A stretch of 64,000 nucleotides of DNA from contig CAWATZ010000002.1 in NCBI GenBank assembly GCA_963784995.1, positions 1,674,001-1,738,000 of the forward strand. The letters run 5' to 3'. The notes under the pieces were generated by a model. The model was given only the letters and a program-made list of their open reading frames with translations, had not been told where the DNA came from and made no database searches. Shown here piece after piece: positions 1 to 8,915 of this stretch. How positions within the stretch are numbered: the stretch's first letter is position 1; each line of letters begins with the position of its first letter. This stretch comes from CAWATZ01 sp963784995. Its GTDB lineage: Bacteria; Planctomycetota; Planctomycetia; Gemmatales; Gemmataceae. The translations under genes were made by a program, and so were the position numbers.

Positions 1-1165
1 GCTCCCGCTTGCGCTCCAGGTAAGCGATCTCGCCAAGCTTTCGGTACTCCCTGCCTTCCGGCCCGTTGGCTCCGCCGGGATGTCCCTTGAAATTCTGTAA
101 CAGCCCGTCCGGTTGCAGGCATTGCGACTGGTACGCCTCGAAGGCGAGGTTCGACTTCATCGGCACCAGCCGGCCGAGGACCAGGTAATTGCGAATGGTC
201 CACGGCGCCAGCGTCAGCCCCGCGGCCAGCAGGGCCAGGGCCAGTCCGGACCAGGCCCGCTGCCGCAGCCCGACCAGCACTGACAGCATCCCCCAGCTGA
301 AGCCGGCCACCGGACTGACCTGGGCGCACAGTCCACCGAACAGTCCCCACCCCACGCACCGCACGATCGAGTTTCCTGCCGACCGCCCCTCCCGCAGCGG
401 CCGCCACCAGCACAGGCCGGCCAGCAGCAAGTCCAGACTGAGCAGCACCAACCAGCCATCGTGGGCGCGCTGGAAACATTGGTTGAACTGGCACAGCATG
501 GCCAGCAGGAAGATCCAGGTGGCCAGGCCGACGCCGACGCGCGCACTGGTCTGCTGGGCCAGGGTCAGGACCAGCAGCCCGGTCCAGATCAGGACCACGA
601 CGTTCAGGCAGACCACCACCGCGATGACGAAAGGCCGCTCTCCGTCCAACAGCCAGAGCAGGCCAGCCAGGAAGCCAGGTAGGATCGGCGGCTGCCAGGC
701 CGTGGGGCCGGTCCGATCCCGGAAGGGATTGGCGAAGCCCTGGCCCGCCGCCAGCGCCTGGGCGATGTGGAAATACTCGCCTCCCAGGCCCCAGTTGCCG
801 TTGCCGTTGACATACGGCAAGAAGGGCGGAAAGTAGCGATAGTTGGCCCGGTCCTTGACTGTGAACGCCAGGTTGGCGTAGATCGCACAGGCAACCACAA
901 CGACGGTCAGGACCAGCACCGCGCGGAAGGGAATCGGCCGGAGCGGGGCCGGAGTCGAAGCAGTGGGCTGCATCCCCGGAACGGTCAGCGCCTGGCCGCA
1001 CGAGGGACACTTGACCATCCTGGCGGTCGGCCTGGCCCTGGTGCGGAGGTTCTTGCCACAAGCGGGACACGCAAAGTGGAATACTAACGGGGCCGATGCC
1101 GGCTCGGCGTGCTTGCCCTTGATGGAAAGCGGCGTTGCCAATGTTGGCTCTCCCCAGCTCGTCAT
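1..1165 (-). CDS. GT39-like membrane glycosyltransferase with N-terminal zinc ribbon (partial, 3' end beyond the window)
   Basis: The gene is open from an ATG at 1165 to the window edge, so the C-terminus is missing. The first ~60 residues hold a CxxC...CxxC ribbon (CPACGKNL, then CPSCGQALTVPG). A TM segment and a PMT/ArnT-type luminal motif follow (NYRYFPPFLP, GGEYFHIAQAL, TGPTAWQPPILPG), then many hydrophobic helices. It is a close paralog of the genes at 22357-23858 and 8916-10286. GT39-type enzymes move sugars from polyprenyl-phosphate donors across the membrane; the acceptor here is unknown. It starts 16 nt after kinase 1 stops, so it is probably co-transcribed with sigma 1 and kinase 1. 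The zinc ribbon is the same type as in the kinases and is unusual for a glycosyltransferase. Confidence 0.75.
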   Translation of the reverse strand, partial: MTSWGEPTLATPLSIKGKHAEPASAPLVFHFACPACGKNLRTRARPTARMVKCPSCGQALTVPGMQPTASTPAPLRPIPFRAVLVLTVVVVACAIYANLAFTVKDRANYRYFPPFLPYVNGNGNWGLGGEYFHIAQALAAGQGFANPFRDRTGPTAWQPPILPGFLAGLLWLLDGERPFVIAVVVCLNVVVLIWTGLLVLTLAQQTSARVGVGLATWIFLLAMLCQFNQCFQRAHDGWLVLLSLDLLLAGLCWWRPLREGRSAGNSIVRCVGWGLFGGLCAQVSPVAGFSWGMLSVLVGLRQRAWSGLALALLAAGLTLAPWTIRNYLVLGRLVPMKSNLAFEAYQSQCLQPDGLLQNFKGHPGGANGPEGREYRKLGEIAYLERKRE

Positions 1166-1181
1166 CGATGTCAGCCAGGGA

Positions 1182-3533
1182 TCAGCCAGGAGGCGGAACG
1201 CTCGGGCTGGTTTTCGGCACGCGGACCGTCTCAGCGCACCCAGGACACTTGAGTTTCTTTCCTGCGAGTTCCACGCGTGCCTTGAGCCCCCTGGCGCACC
1301 CTGGGCAGCGGAAGGCAATCGGGGCCAGCGCCGCGGTCGGCGGGTCTGCTTCCGCATCGATGCCCGTGGCCTGCTGCTCTGCCTGGTCGCGCCGGCCGCG
1401 GCGCAGCAGGAGCCAGACACCCACGGGCGCAAGCACGGCGAGGACGACCACCAGGACCGCCAGGATGATCCGCAGGGAGCGACGGGGATGCTTCTCTGCT
1501 GGGGGCTGGGGAAGGCCCGCGCTCGTGTAGACGCGCATTTCCGTGAAGCGAACATCGAGCGTTGCCTTCGGGCCGCCCGTCGCGCCGACCAGCTCGATGC
1601 ACTTGAGGTCTTCGTCACCGACTTGGCGCGGGGGGGGTAGCAAGGTGAAATCCGCGTTGGCACCCTCGGCGGCGTAGAAAGACGCCTCGGAGCCGGTGCG
1701 GACGATGCGCAGGCGCCCGACCTTGGCCTGGGTCGCGTGTTGCCGGGCCTTGGGCTGGCTGTTGCCGCCGTTGTCGTGGTTGTCCCGCATCGTCCAGGTG
1801 GTGAGCTGGGTGCCCTTATCCGAGGTCACCCGGCGCGCGATCGCTGCCACCGTCCGGTCCCGCCGGTCCAGGGTCAGCTGGAACGTCAGTTTCGTCGGGC
1901 GCTGCCCAGCATTTGCCTGCTCGGGCTCGGTCAGGATCTCGTAGTGGATGGTCACCTCGAAGTCGCCACGGGCGGGCAGGTGGATGCGCAGACCGGTGCT
2001 CGGGCGTTCGTTGGGAAAACCGGCAGGCAGCGTGATCCGCACCCCCTCCGGCTCAAACGTCACACACTGTTTCGCGTTGGGCCCAATCAGTTCCAAACCT
2101 TCGCGGTCCTCACCCCGCAGCGGCAGATGCAATTCCCGCGCATCCTCCTTCTTGGGCTCGGGCCCGCCGACCCCAGCGTACCAATAGAAAAGACCCAGCG
2201 TCAGGGCCGCCACCACGCAAGGAACCATGAGACCAGCAGGCAAGGAGAACAGTCTCGTGAACGGTTGCCGCCAGCTCCCGGGTTCCCGGGCTGCCGGACT
2301 CCTTGGCAGGACGTGGGACAGCGCGGGCGGCAGCTCCGGGGCAGCAATGGTCGTCGGCTGACGCAGATGGGCGAGGTAGCCCTCCAGCAAGGTCTGCACC
2401 TCGGCGGCGGTCTGGATGCGCTGGGCGGGGTCCTTGGCCAGCAGGCGGACGATCAGCTCGTCCAGCCATTCCGGCACGGTCGGATTCAGGTTGCGTACCG
2501 GCAGTGGGTCGGCTGTGCTGACCTTGTGCAAGACCGCCGCGGTGGTCGAGCCGCGGAAAGGAGGCTGGCCGGTACACAGGGCATAGAGGACGCTGCCCAG
2601 GCTGAACAGGTCGGCGCGATGGTCGATCGGCTCGCCCGTGGCCTGCTCCGGAGCCATGTATTCAGGAGTGCCGGCGACGACGCCGTTTTGCGTCAGCCCA
2701 ACGTCATCCACCATGCGTGCCAGACCGAAGTCGGTGATCTTGACCCGACATTCCCCCCTCTCCCCGCTGGGGAGAGGGGTTGGGGGTGAGGGGCACTCCA
2801 GCAGCAAATTGGCCGGCTTGATGTCCCGATGGATCAGTCCCTGTGCATGAGCTGCCGCCAGGCCCGAAGCCGTCTGCAGGCCGATGCGGACGATTTCCCC
2901 CACCGCCAGAGGGCCGGTCCGGTTGAGCCGCTCCTGGAGCGACTCGCCGGCGACGTACTGCATCACCAGGTAAGGCAGCCCGTCCACTTCCCGCACCCCG
3001 TAGACCGAGACAACGTGGTCGTGGCAGACAGCGGCAGCCGCCTGTGCCTCCCGGGTGAAGCGTTTGCGGGCGGTCCTGCTGCCGGCCAGGGCGGGAGACA
3101 GCACCTTGATGGCCACCAGCCGCTGTAACGAGGGCTCGAACGCCTTGAGTACGACCCCCATGCCCCCCTGACCGATCACCTCGCGGACCTCGTATTCGCC
3201 CAGGGTCCCCAGGACTTCGGGTCGATTACTGGGCCGGAGAAAGTACAGGTCCGCTGTTTCCACGGGGGCAGTTCGCTCCTGACCTTTCCGCTCGCACAGG
3301 CGCGCCACGATCTGATCCAGCGTCGGGTCGCTCGGTGCCCGGGTCGGATCGCCGAGGCGTTGCGCCTGCTGGCGCAGCAGTTCGCCGGCGCTCTCGGCCT
3401 GGTCGAGGCGTTCCTGGCAGGTCGGGCACGATTCCAGGTGCCGTTCGTAGCGTTCCCATTGCTCCGGCGTTGCCTGGTCGGCGAACAGGACCTGCCAGCG
3501 CTCCATTTCCGGGCAGTCAAGCGATGCGGGCAT
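1182..3533 (-). CDS. Membrane Ser/Thr protein kinase 1 with anti-sigma-type zinc finger and beta-sandwich sensor
   Basis: This 783-residue protein has, in order: an HxxxCxxC finger (H32, C36, C39, RHLESCPTCQ) of zinc anti-sigma type; a Hanks kinase domain (~115-385) with GQGGMG at 121, AIK lysine 143, HRD 235-237, DFG 268-270 and APE 294-296; TM1 ~434-456; an outer domain resembling DUF1583/LamG sandwiches (FEPEGVRITLPAG, GDFEVTIHYEIL); a second TM with a basic stop; and a C-terminal CPGC...CPGC ribbon. It should autophosphorylate and phosphorylate proteins on Ser/Thr. The finger suggests it also binds sigma 1, encoded 16 nt upstream. A 12-residue palindrome-encoded insert (CPSPPTPLPSGE) lies between the catalytic loop and DFG. 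The ATG at 3533 has GGAGG about 6 nt upstream. Confidence 0.92.
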   Translation of the reverse strand: MPASLDCPEMERWQVLFADQATPEQWERYERHLESCPTCQERLDQAESAGELLRQQAQRLGDPTRAPSDPTLDQIVARLCERKGQERTAPVETADLYFLRPSNRPEVLGTLGEYEVREVIGQGGMGVVLKAFEPSLQRLVAIKVLSPALAGSRTARKRFTREAQAAAAVCHDHVVSVYGVREVDGLPYLVMQYVAGESLQERLNRTGPLAVGEIVRIGLQTASGLAAAHAQGLIHRDIKPANLLLECPSPPTPLPSGERGECRVKITDFGLARMVDDVGLTQNGVVAGTPEYMAPEQATGEPIDHRADLFSLGSVLYALCTGQPPFRGSTTAAVLHKVSTADPLPVRNLNPTVPEWLDELIVRLLAKDPAQRIQTAAEVQTLLEGYLAHLRQPTTIAAPELPPALSHVLPRSPAAREPGSWRQPFTRLFSLPAGLMVPCVVAALTLGLFYWYAGVGGPEPKKEDARELHLPLRGEDREGLELIGPNAKQCVTFEPEGVRITLPAGFPNERPSTGLRIHLPARGDFEVTIHYEILTEPEQANAGQRPTKLTFQLTLDRRDRTVAAIARRVTSDKGTQLTTWTMRDNHDNGGNSQPKARQHATQAKVGRLRIVRTGSEASFYAAEGANADFTLLPPPRQVGDEDLKCIELVGATGGPKATLDVRFTEMRVYTSAGLPQPPAEKHPRRSLRIILAVLVVVLAVLAPVGVWLLLRRGRRDQAEQQATGIDAEADPPTAALAPIAFRCPGCARGLKARVELAGKKLKCPGCAETVRVPKTSPSVPPPG
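2755..2779 (-). repeat. Palindromic element, CCCCTCTCCCC family, inside kinase 1
   Basis: Two 11-nt arms (CCCCTCTCCCC / GGGGAGAGGGG) with a GCT loop lie inside a ~36-nt in-frame insertion. They encode SPPTPLPSGERG between NLLLE and VKITDFG. The same element is found in kinase 5, and half of it in kinase 2. Confidence 0.85.
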
Positions 3534-3549
3534 GAGATCCTCCGTCTGC

Positions 3550-4143
3550 TCAGGATTCTTGCGCGGACTGCACCAGCTCCTTCAGCCGAGCGAGGACCCG
3601 GCTGCGGGCCCGATAAACCGCCGCGACGCTCAGGCCAAGGTCGGCGGCGACTTGCTTGCCCGACTCGGCCATCAGGGCGGTCCGCCAGAACGCTTGCCAG
3701 GTGGTCTCCGTGACGTCCTGGCGGACCTGCTCGCAGGCCCACGTGAATAGCCGATCTTCCCACTCGGCTTGCCATTGCGCCTCCGTGCCGTTGGCTGCCG
3801 GGCACTGTTCGAGCAGTTCCTGGGTCGCGGGATCGCCGCTGCCACACGGCCGGTTCTCCCGGGCCGACCAGAAACTGGACAGGCGCCGCCGGACGATGGT
3901 GAACAACCAGTTGCGAAAGGCGCCCCGACGGGGGTCGTATTCCAGCCGGCCTACCGAGTTCGCCACCGAGCTGAGCACTTCCTGGGACAGATCGGCGGCG
4001 TCAGCGTCCTGCAATCCCTGTTTGCGCGCATAGCCGTACACCAGGGGCGCGTACAGCTGGACGAACTGTGTCCACGCGGCCTCATCGTGCGGGTCGCGCA
4101 ACCGGACGAGCAGGCTCGCCCGGGTAGGAGGGATCTCGGCCAT
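3550..4143 (-). CDS. ECF sigma factor 1 (kinase-linked planctomycete type)
   Basis: This 197-residue protein has region 2 (YAPLVYGYARKQGLQD, DAADLSQEVL, then LEYDPRRGAFRNWLFTIV) and region 4 (GLSVAAVYRARSRVLARL, a helix-turn-helix). It should direct RNA polymerase to a specific promoter set. It starts MAEIPPTRASLL, shared with six paralogs here, behind a conserved GCGAGGACCA leader ending at the ATG. The kinase-1 start lies 16 nt after its stop. The kinase's HxxxCxxC finger makes that kinase the likely regulator. It is the first gene of its unit; a TATAAT -10 box lies ~93 nt upstream. Confidence 0.93.
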   Translation of the reverse strand: MAEIPPTRASLLVRLRDPHDEAAWTQFVQLYAPLVYGYARKQGLQDADAADLSQEVLSSVANSVGRLEYDPRRGAFRNWLFTIVRRRLSSFWSARENRPCGSGDPATQELLEQCPAANGTEAQWQAEWEDRLFTWACEQVRQDVTETTWQAFWRTALMAESGKQVAADLGLSVAAVYRARSRVLARLKELVQSAQES

Positions 4144-4235
4144 TGGTCCTCGCGACGGCTCGCTCTACCTTCCAGTTCCGCCGCTCCGCGCAAACCTGAC
4201 GCGGCGCGAAACTTTTTCAGGGGAACGATGCCTGG

Positions 4236-4241
4236 ATTATA
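4236..4241 (-). promoter_or_regulatory. Probable -10 box of sigma 1
   Basis: TATAAT on the minus strand, followed by CCAG. The same TATAATC core occurs at a matching distance before sigma 2 and sigma 3, and TACAATCCAG before sigma 6. The -35 element is weak. The box suggests housekeeping transcription rather than only self-activation. Confidence 0.5.
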
Positions 4242-4261
4242 GCTTCGACCAGGATCGGTAA

Positions 4262-4335
4262 GGCGAGCAGCGCGGCGTAAGCCCGCCGGTGCTGGTTACA
4301 ACCTTCACCGGCGGGCTTACGCCGCGCCGCTCGCC
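4262..4335. repeat. Near-perfect 30-bp inverted repeat (GGCGAGC...GCTCGCC family)
   Basis: The arms at 4262-4291 and 4306-4335 differ at one base; the loop is 14 nt. A perfect copy of the family is at 34938-35012. The right arm supplies the last codons and stop of the glycosyltransferase fragment, so the element marks a rearrangement edge. It could also act as a terminator before sigma 1. Confidence 0.85.
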
Positions 4336-4725
4336 TGCCTGGACCACAGGTCCAGCAACCGATCCGTCGCCCAGATGACCAGCAGCGCCTTCACCGCCAG
4401 CAGCGGGCCGGCGTAGCGGTCATAGTAGCTCGGCAGGACGTACGGCAGCAGATGGAAGACGTACAGGCCGATTGCCAGCCACTGAGCCGGATGCAGCGGT
4501 TTACTGCCGGCGGTGAAGAGCAGGACCAGCAAGGCCAGCAACGGCAGGGGATGCGTCAAGCGGGTCCACCAGAGAAGCCAGAGCTGTTTCGCTTCCTGGG
4601 CACGGTTGAACGGCACGTACCAGACCGTCGCCGCCAGCAGCCGCCTGCTGGCCCGGTCGAGGAACTCCGCCGGGTCGATCCGGACGGATTCCCAGAACTG
4701 CTCGCACTTGCGCCAGCTCGCAGCA
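4317..4725 (-). pseudogene. C-terminal fragment of a GT39-like glycosyltransferase
   Basis: About 136 codons match the C-terminus of the glycosyltransferase at 22357-23858 (FWESVRIDPAEFLDRAS, LTHPLPLLALLVLLF, SYYDRYAGPLLAVKALLV). No N-terminal half is present. A palindrome at 4727-4789 bounds the fragment on one side, and the repeat at 4262-4335 bounds it on the other and provides the stop. This is what remains of the glycosyltransferase gene in the sigma 2/kinase 2 cassette. An ATG at 4616 (MPFNRAQEAK) would allow a 99-residue product, but it would be a membrane stub without the donor-binding half. Confidence 0.7.
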
Positions 4726-4726
4726 A

Positions 4727-4789
4727 AGAGGGGGCGGCCGGCATGGCCGCCTGTCGCCCAGTCAGGAAGCCTCCGGCGGCCGCCCCTCT
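4727..4789. repeat. Imperfect palindrome at the edge of the glycosyltransferase fragment
   Basis: Arms AGAGGGGGCGGCCG (4727-4740) and CGGCCGCCCCTCT (4777-4789) pair with one bulge. The element lies between the fragment and the truncated sigma gene. Confidence 0.6.
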
Positions 4790-4802
4790 GTCTCTGCGCA
4801 GG

Positions 4803-5640
4803 TCACGGCCGCTTTTTCCTGATTTCTTGGATCTCCACGATCACAATCCCACCATGTTCATCCGCGCCAACATGCACCTGCACAACTGTCTTCGGCCGCA
4901 AGTCGGCGAACTTCGCCTCCTTATCCGCGATCCGGATCTTGGCATCTTTTGCAACCGGTATGTTGGCGAGTTGGGACGAAGCGACCTTACTACCTTTGTC
5001 CATCACCCTTCTGGCGAAGGTCAAGGTGATCAAGTCGTCGCCGCCGTCACTGCGGGCAATTGCTTCCAGGTTCGCGGTTACCTTCAGGATGAGCTTCCCT
5101 GGCGCGTCGTTCTGTTTTTCTTTGTCGCTCCTGGCAACCTCCTTCTGGGGAGCCACGGTAGCGGCCTTTTTGCCGTCGTTCTGCTGCCCCACGGCCGTGC
5201 CGTAGCCCAGCAGTCCAGTTCCGATGCCGACGGTAACCACCACCGCCAGCAGCACCGCCATCGCGGTCTTGAGTTTGTTCACCAGCATAGCCTTCAGCAC
5301 TCCTTCTGTCAGGGCGGCGACCGTGCCCGAGACGACCCCAGCCGCCGCTTGCCCCGCCGCAACCGAAGTCACGGCCTTGATCGTGGCGGGCAGCACCGAG
5401 GCCGGCATGCCCGCCGAAGCCACTTCCCCCGACAGTACCGCCGCCAACGCCGCGCCCGACACCGCCAGACCGTGCCGCGCCAGCCGCTTTGCCAGCATGG
5501 TTCTTGCCCGCGCCAGCCGACTCGCCACGGTTCCTTCAGGACAACCAAGCTGCCTGGCCACATCCTGGCGGGTCTTCCCTTCCAGCTGGCCGGCAGCATG
5601 GTCGGCTCTCTCCGCCGTGGGTTCGCGGGGCCTGCAACGG
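4803..5640 (-). pseudogene. 5'-truncated ECF sigma factor: region 4 end plus secreted-type C-terminal extension
   Basis: The reading frame enters directly after the kinase 2 stop with the end of sigma region 4 (EGKTRQDVARQLGCPEGTV, ASRLARARTMLAKRL). It then has an alanine-rich stretch, a TM (AMAVLLAVVVTVGIGTGLLG) and a ~120-residue C-terminal domain. Large Gemmata-type sigma factors have this layout, with region 2 at the front. Region 2 is missing here, so it cannot work as a sigma factor. A GTG at 5561 could still start a 252-residue membrane protein. The junction sits within a few bases of the kinase 2 stop codon, as expected from a recombination event. It is unrelated to the short MAEIP sigma factors around it. 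Confidence 0.65.
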
Positions 5641-5644
5641 GCCG

Positions 5645-8139
5645 CTACTTATTCGCGTTGTCACCGGCAGGAAGCAGCTTGACGCCGAAGACGTGAACGC
5701 CGACGGGCCGAATGCCTGTCCCCCCATCGTACTTGCTGGGAACGAAGGGATCGTCCACAATCTCCAGCACCAGCTCCTTGCCCAGGTCGATGCCGTCCAG
5801 AGGAAAGCTCCTCACCCAGTGCTCTCGAGAAACCGGCTCGTTGAACAATTCACGCTGGTTGACCAGGATTCGCAGCGTGGCCTGCCTGGCTTGCGCGGGC
5901 GCCAGGGCCAGAGGTGCAGCCACAACGCCTGGGGTTTCCTGGTCGGATCGATCGGGATGACCAGCTTGGCGTGCCCGTTCGTCAAGCGGAACGGTTGACC
6001 CATCTTGTTGTATTGCTGGCCGTAGAAGCCGCTCTCCTGCAGCTCGGGAAGGTACTTGCAGCCCAGGAACCGGCTCAGTTGATCTTTCGCCTCGTCCGCT
6101 CGCGCCAGCAGTTCAATCCCCAGCACCTCGACGCCGTGGTCCGGGTCCGCGCCCTCGTTGGGGAGGAAGGTGTCGCTCACGATCTCCAGGACCAGCTTCT
6201 TGCCCAGGTCAATCCCACCCAGAGCAAAGGCCCTTTCCCAGGCATCCCGGGAGGAAATCGGCCCCTGGAACAGCTCCCGCTGATTGACCAGGATTTGCAG
6301 GCTGGCTGGCCTGGCGTGCCCCTGCGGCCGCCAGAGTCGGAAGTAGACCCGCAGCGCCTGGGGCGGCGTCTCGGGATCGATGGGGATCACCAGGCGGCCA
6401 TGGCCGTTGGTCCAGCGGGAGGGCCGCCCGTTGTTGTTGGCGTGCGTGTCGTAAAACCCGGACTCTTCCACGCCGGGGACCGTATCAACGCCCAGGAGAG
6501 GTTGCCTCTCCCAGCCCGGGAGATTGACTCGCGAGAGGCCCCGGCTGGGGCGGGACAGGCGAAGCAGGATGGCACCGACAAAAACCAGCAGGACGAAAGC
6601 AAGGGCGCACCAGAGCCCCCATTTGTTCAGAGCCGCGGACCGACGCGGATTCTGGGGCAGGGACACTGGGCCCTCCCCGCTCTCTGCGATGGTTGCCTGG
6701 CCGCATCCGGGGCACTTGACTTTCTTGCCGGCCAGCTCGGCTCGGACCTTGAGGGCCTTGCCACACTCCCGACAGGTCAACGAGATCATTTCCGGGGCTC
6801 CTTGTCTCTCAGGGGATAGCGGCCCAGGCGGCAGGACTGGCGCCTGGACGCCCGGCTGGCGCAGATGGGCGAGGTAGCCCTCCAGCAAGGCCTGAACCTC
6901 GGCGGCAGTCTGGATGCGCTGGCCGGGCTCCTTCGCCAGCAGCCGAGCAATTAGCTCGTCCAGCCAGGCCGGCACGTCCGGATTCAGGTTCTGCACCGGT
7001 TGTGGGTCGGCCGTGCTGACCTTGTGCAAGACCGCCGCGGTGGTCGAGCCGCGGAAAGGGGCCTGGCCGGTACACAGGGCATAAAGGACGCTGCCCAGGC
7101 TGAACAGGTCGGCGCGATGGTCGATGGACTCGCCCTTGGCCTGTTCCGGGGCCATGTATTCGGGGGTGCCGGCGACGACACCGTTCTGGGTCAGGCCGAC
7201 GTCATCAATCATGCGGGCCAGGCCGAAGTCGGTGATCTTGACGCGCTCAACCCCTCTTACCGGCCCCGTCCCCGAAGCGGAGTCTGTTAGCCACCCTTCG
7301 CAGAAGGGTGTTGGGGCTACGGTTGCCAGCGACTCCCTGGACGCCAGGCCGGCACCCTTCTGCGAAGGGTGGCTAACAGACTCCGCTTTGGGGAGAGGGG
7401 TTTCCAGCAGCAGGTTGGCCGGCTTGACGTCCCGATGGATCAGCCCCTGGGCGTGCGCCGCCGCCAATCCCGAGGCCGTCTGCAAGCCAATGCGGACAAT
7501 TTCCTCCAGCGGCAGCGGCCCAACCCGGTCGAGCCGGTCTTGCACCGACTCGCCGGGGACGTGCTGCATGACCAGATAAGGCAGGCCAGCAACCTCATGG
7601 ACGCCGTGGACCGCCACAATGTTGTCGTGGCACACTGCAGCCGCGGCCTGGGCCTCGCGGGTGAAGCGTCTCCGCGCCGTGGCACTTCCCGCCAGGGCGG
7701 GCGACAGCACCTTGATGGCCACCAGCCGGTTCAGAGCCGGCTCGAACGCCTTGAGGACCACGCCCATCCCGCCCTGGCCGATCACCTCCTGCACTTCGTA
7801 ATCCCCGAGCATCCCCAGCAGGTCCGGACGGTCGGCGGGACTCAGAAAGTACAGGTCAACCAGTTCCACCGAGGGGGACCGATCCGGGGATTTGGCTTCG
7901 TAGAGCCGCTCCAGCACTTGCGCCAGCGTGGGATCGACCACTGCCACCGTTGGATCGCCGACCTCACGGTCGAGTCTTTGCAAAACCTCCTGACATCCCT
8001 CCGGCCGGTCGAGGCGACTCTGACAGGCCGGGCACGACTCCAGATGACGTTCCAGCCGCTCCCGCTGGTCGGGGGGAATAGCGCCATCGAGCAGGGCCTG
8101 GCAGCCTTCGCTCCACGGACAGCTCGGGACGGAGGACAT
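5645..8139 (-). CDS. Membrane Ser/Thr protein kinase 2 with two tandem beta-repeats (3'-end frameshift)
   Basis: The order is: HxxxCxxC finger (RHLESCPACQ, 32-39), kinase domain (GQGGMG 121, K143, HRD 235-237, DFG 304-306), CRECGKAL...CPGC zinc ribbon, one TM (LWCALAFVLLVFVGAILL), then two ~110-residue outer repeats (ESGFY, RWTNGH, LVIPIDP, LVLEIVSDTF). The frame opening at 8139 runs out at 5812 in nonsense. Compared with kinase 5, one base is missing near 5899; restoring it lets the second repeat continue in frame to a stop at 5645 (LLPAGDNANK). A 48-residue insert lies between NLLLE and the DFG segment and is made of a 36-bp inverted repeat. The finger suggests binding of sigma 2, whose stop is 20 nt upstream. 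Confidence 0.85.
7275..7388. repeat. 36-bp perfect inverted repeat inside the kinase 2 catalytic domain
   Basis: The arms at 7275-7310 and 7353-7388 are exact reverse complements separated by 42 nt. The insertion is in frame, between NLLLE and VKITDFG. Bases on both sides (ACCCCTCTT / GGGGAGAGGGGTT) resemble the two halves of the element in kinase 1, so this may be one element inserted into another. Confidence 0.9.
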
Positions 8140-8159
8140 GGTCGTTTCTCTCGGTCGTG

Positions 8160-8753
8160 TCAGGGCTCTTGCATCAAGCGGACCAGCTCCTTGAGCCGGG
8201 CCAGGATCCGGCTGCGTGCCAGGTAAACGGCGGCGACGGTCAGGCCCAGGTCCTCGGCGACCTGTTTGCTGGGTTCGCCCCTGGCGGCAGTCCGCCAGAA
8301 GGCCTGCCAGGTGTGGTCGCTGACGTCCCGGCGCACTTGCTCACAGGCGCGGGCAAACAACCGCTGCTCCCACTCGGTCTGCCACTCCGTTTCTTCCTGC
8401 TCGGGCGCCGGATACTGCTCCAGGAACTGGTGACCCAGCGGGCTGGCGCCTGATCGGACGCCGTTCGTCTGGGCCCTGCGCCAGTTGGACAGCCTGCGCC
8501 GGACAACGGTGAACAAGAAGTTGCGAAAGGAGCCGCACCGCGGATCGTACTCCAGCCGGCCGACAGCCCCAACGAGGACGCGGAGGCTCTCCTGGCACAG
8601 GTCGGCGGCGTCGGCATCCTGCAAGCCCTGTTTGCGGGCATAGCCGTAGACCAGGGGTGCGTACAGGTCAACGAACTCCCGCCAGGCGGCCTGGTCACAG
8701 GGGTCGCGCAGACGGACGAGCAGGCTCGCGCGGGTGGGAGGGATCTCGGCCAT
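8160..8753 (-). CDS. ECF sigma factor 2 (kinase-linked planctomycete type)
   Basis: This 197-residue paralog of sigma 1 starts MAEIPPTRASLLVRLRDP. It has region 2 (GLQDADAADLCQESLRVLV, LEYDPRCGSFRNFLF) and region 4 (GLTVAAVYLARSRILARL). The 20-nt gap to kinase 2 makes them a pair. It shares the upstream layout TATAATC, then GAAAAA, then the GCGAGGACCA leader. The target promoters are not visible. Confidence 0.92.
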   Translation of the reverse strand: MAEIPPTRASLLVRLRDPCDQAAWREFVDLYAPLVYGYARKQGLQDADAADLCQESLRVLVGAVGRLEYDPRCGSFRNFLFTVVRRRLSNWRRAQTNGVRSGASPLGHQFLEQYPAPEQEETEWQTEWEQRLFARACEQVRRDVSDHTWQAFWRTAARGEPSKQVAEDLGLTVAAVYLARSRILARLKELVRLMQEP

Positions 8754-8851
8754 TGGTCCTCGCGACTACGCGCCTCTCCCTCCAGTTCCCGCCAGAGGCG
8801 GAAATCTATCAGCCGACGGCGTTTTTTTCCAACAGGGGAGACGGCTTCTCG

Positions 8852-8857
8852 ATTATA
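8852..8857 (-). promoter_or_regulatory. Probable -10 box of sigma 2
   Basis: TATAATC on the minus strand, ~99 nt before the ATG and in the same relative place as at sigma 1 and sigma 3. No clear -35. Confidence 0.5.
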
Positions 8858-8915
8858 AGGCGCGGCGGGGGAGCGGAGGCAAGGATTGGTCCTGCCAGGA
8901 AGATGTCGCTGAGCC

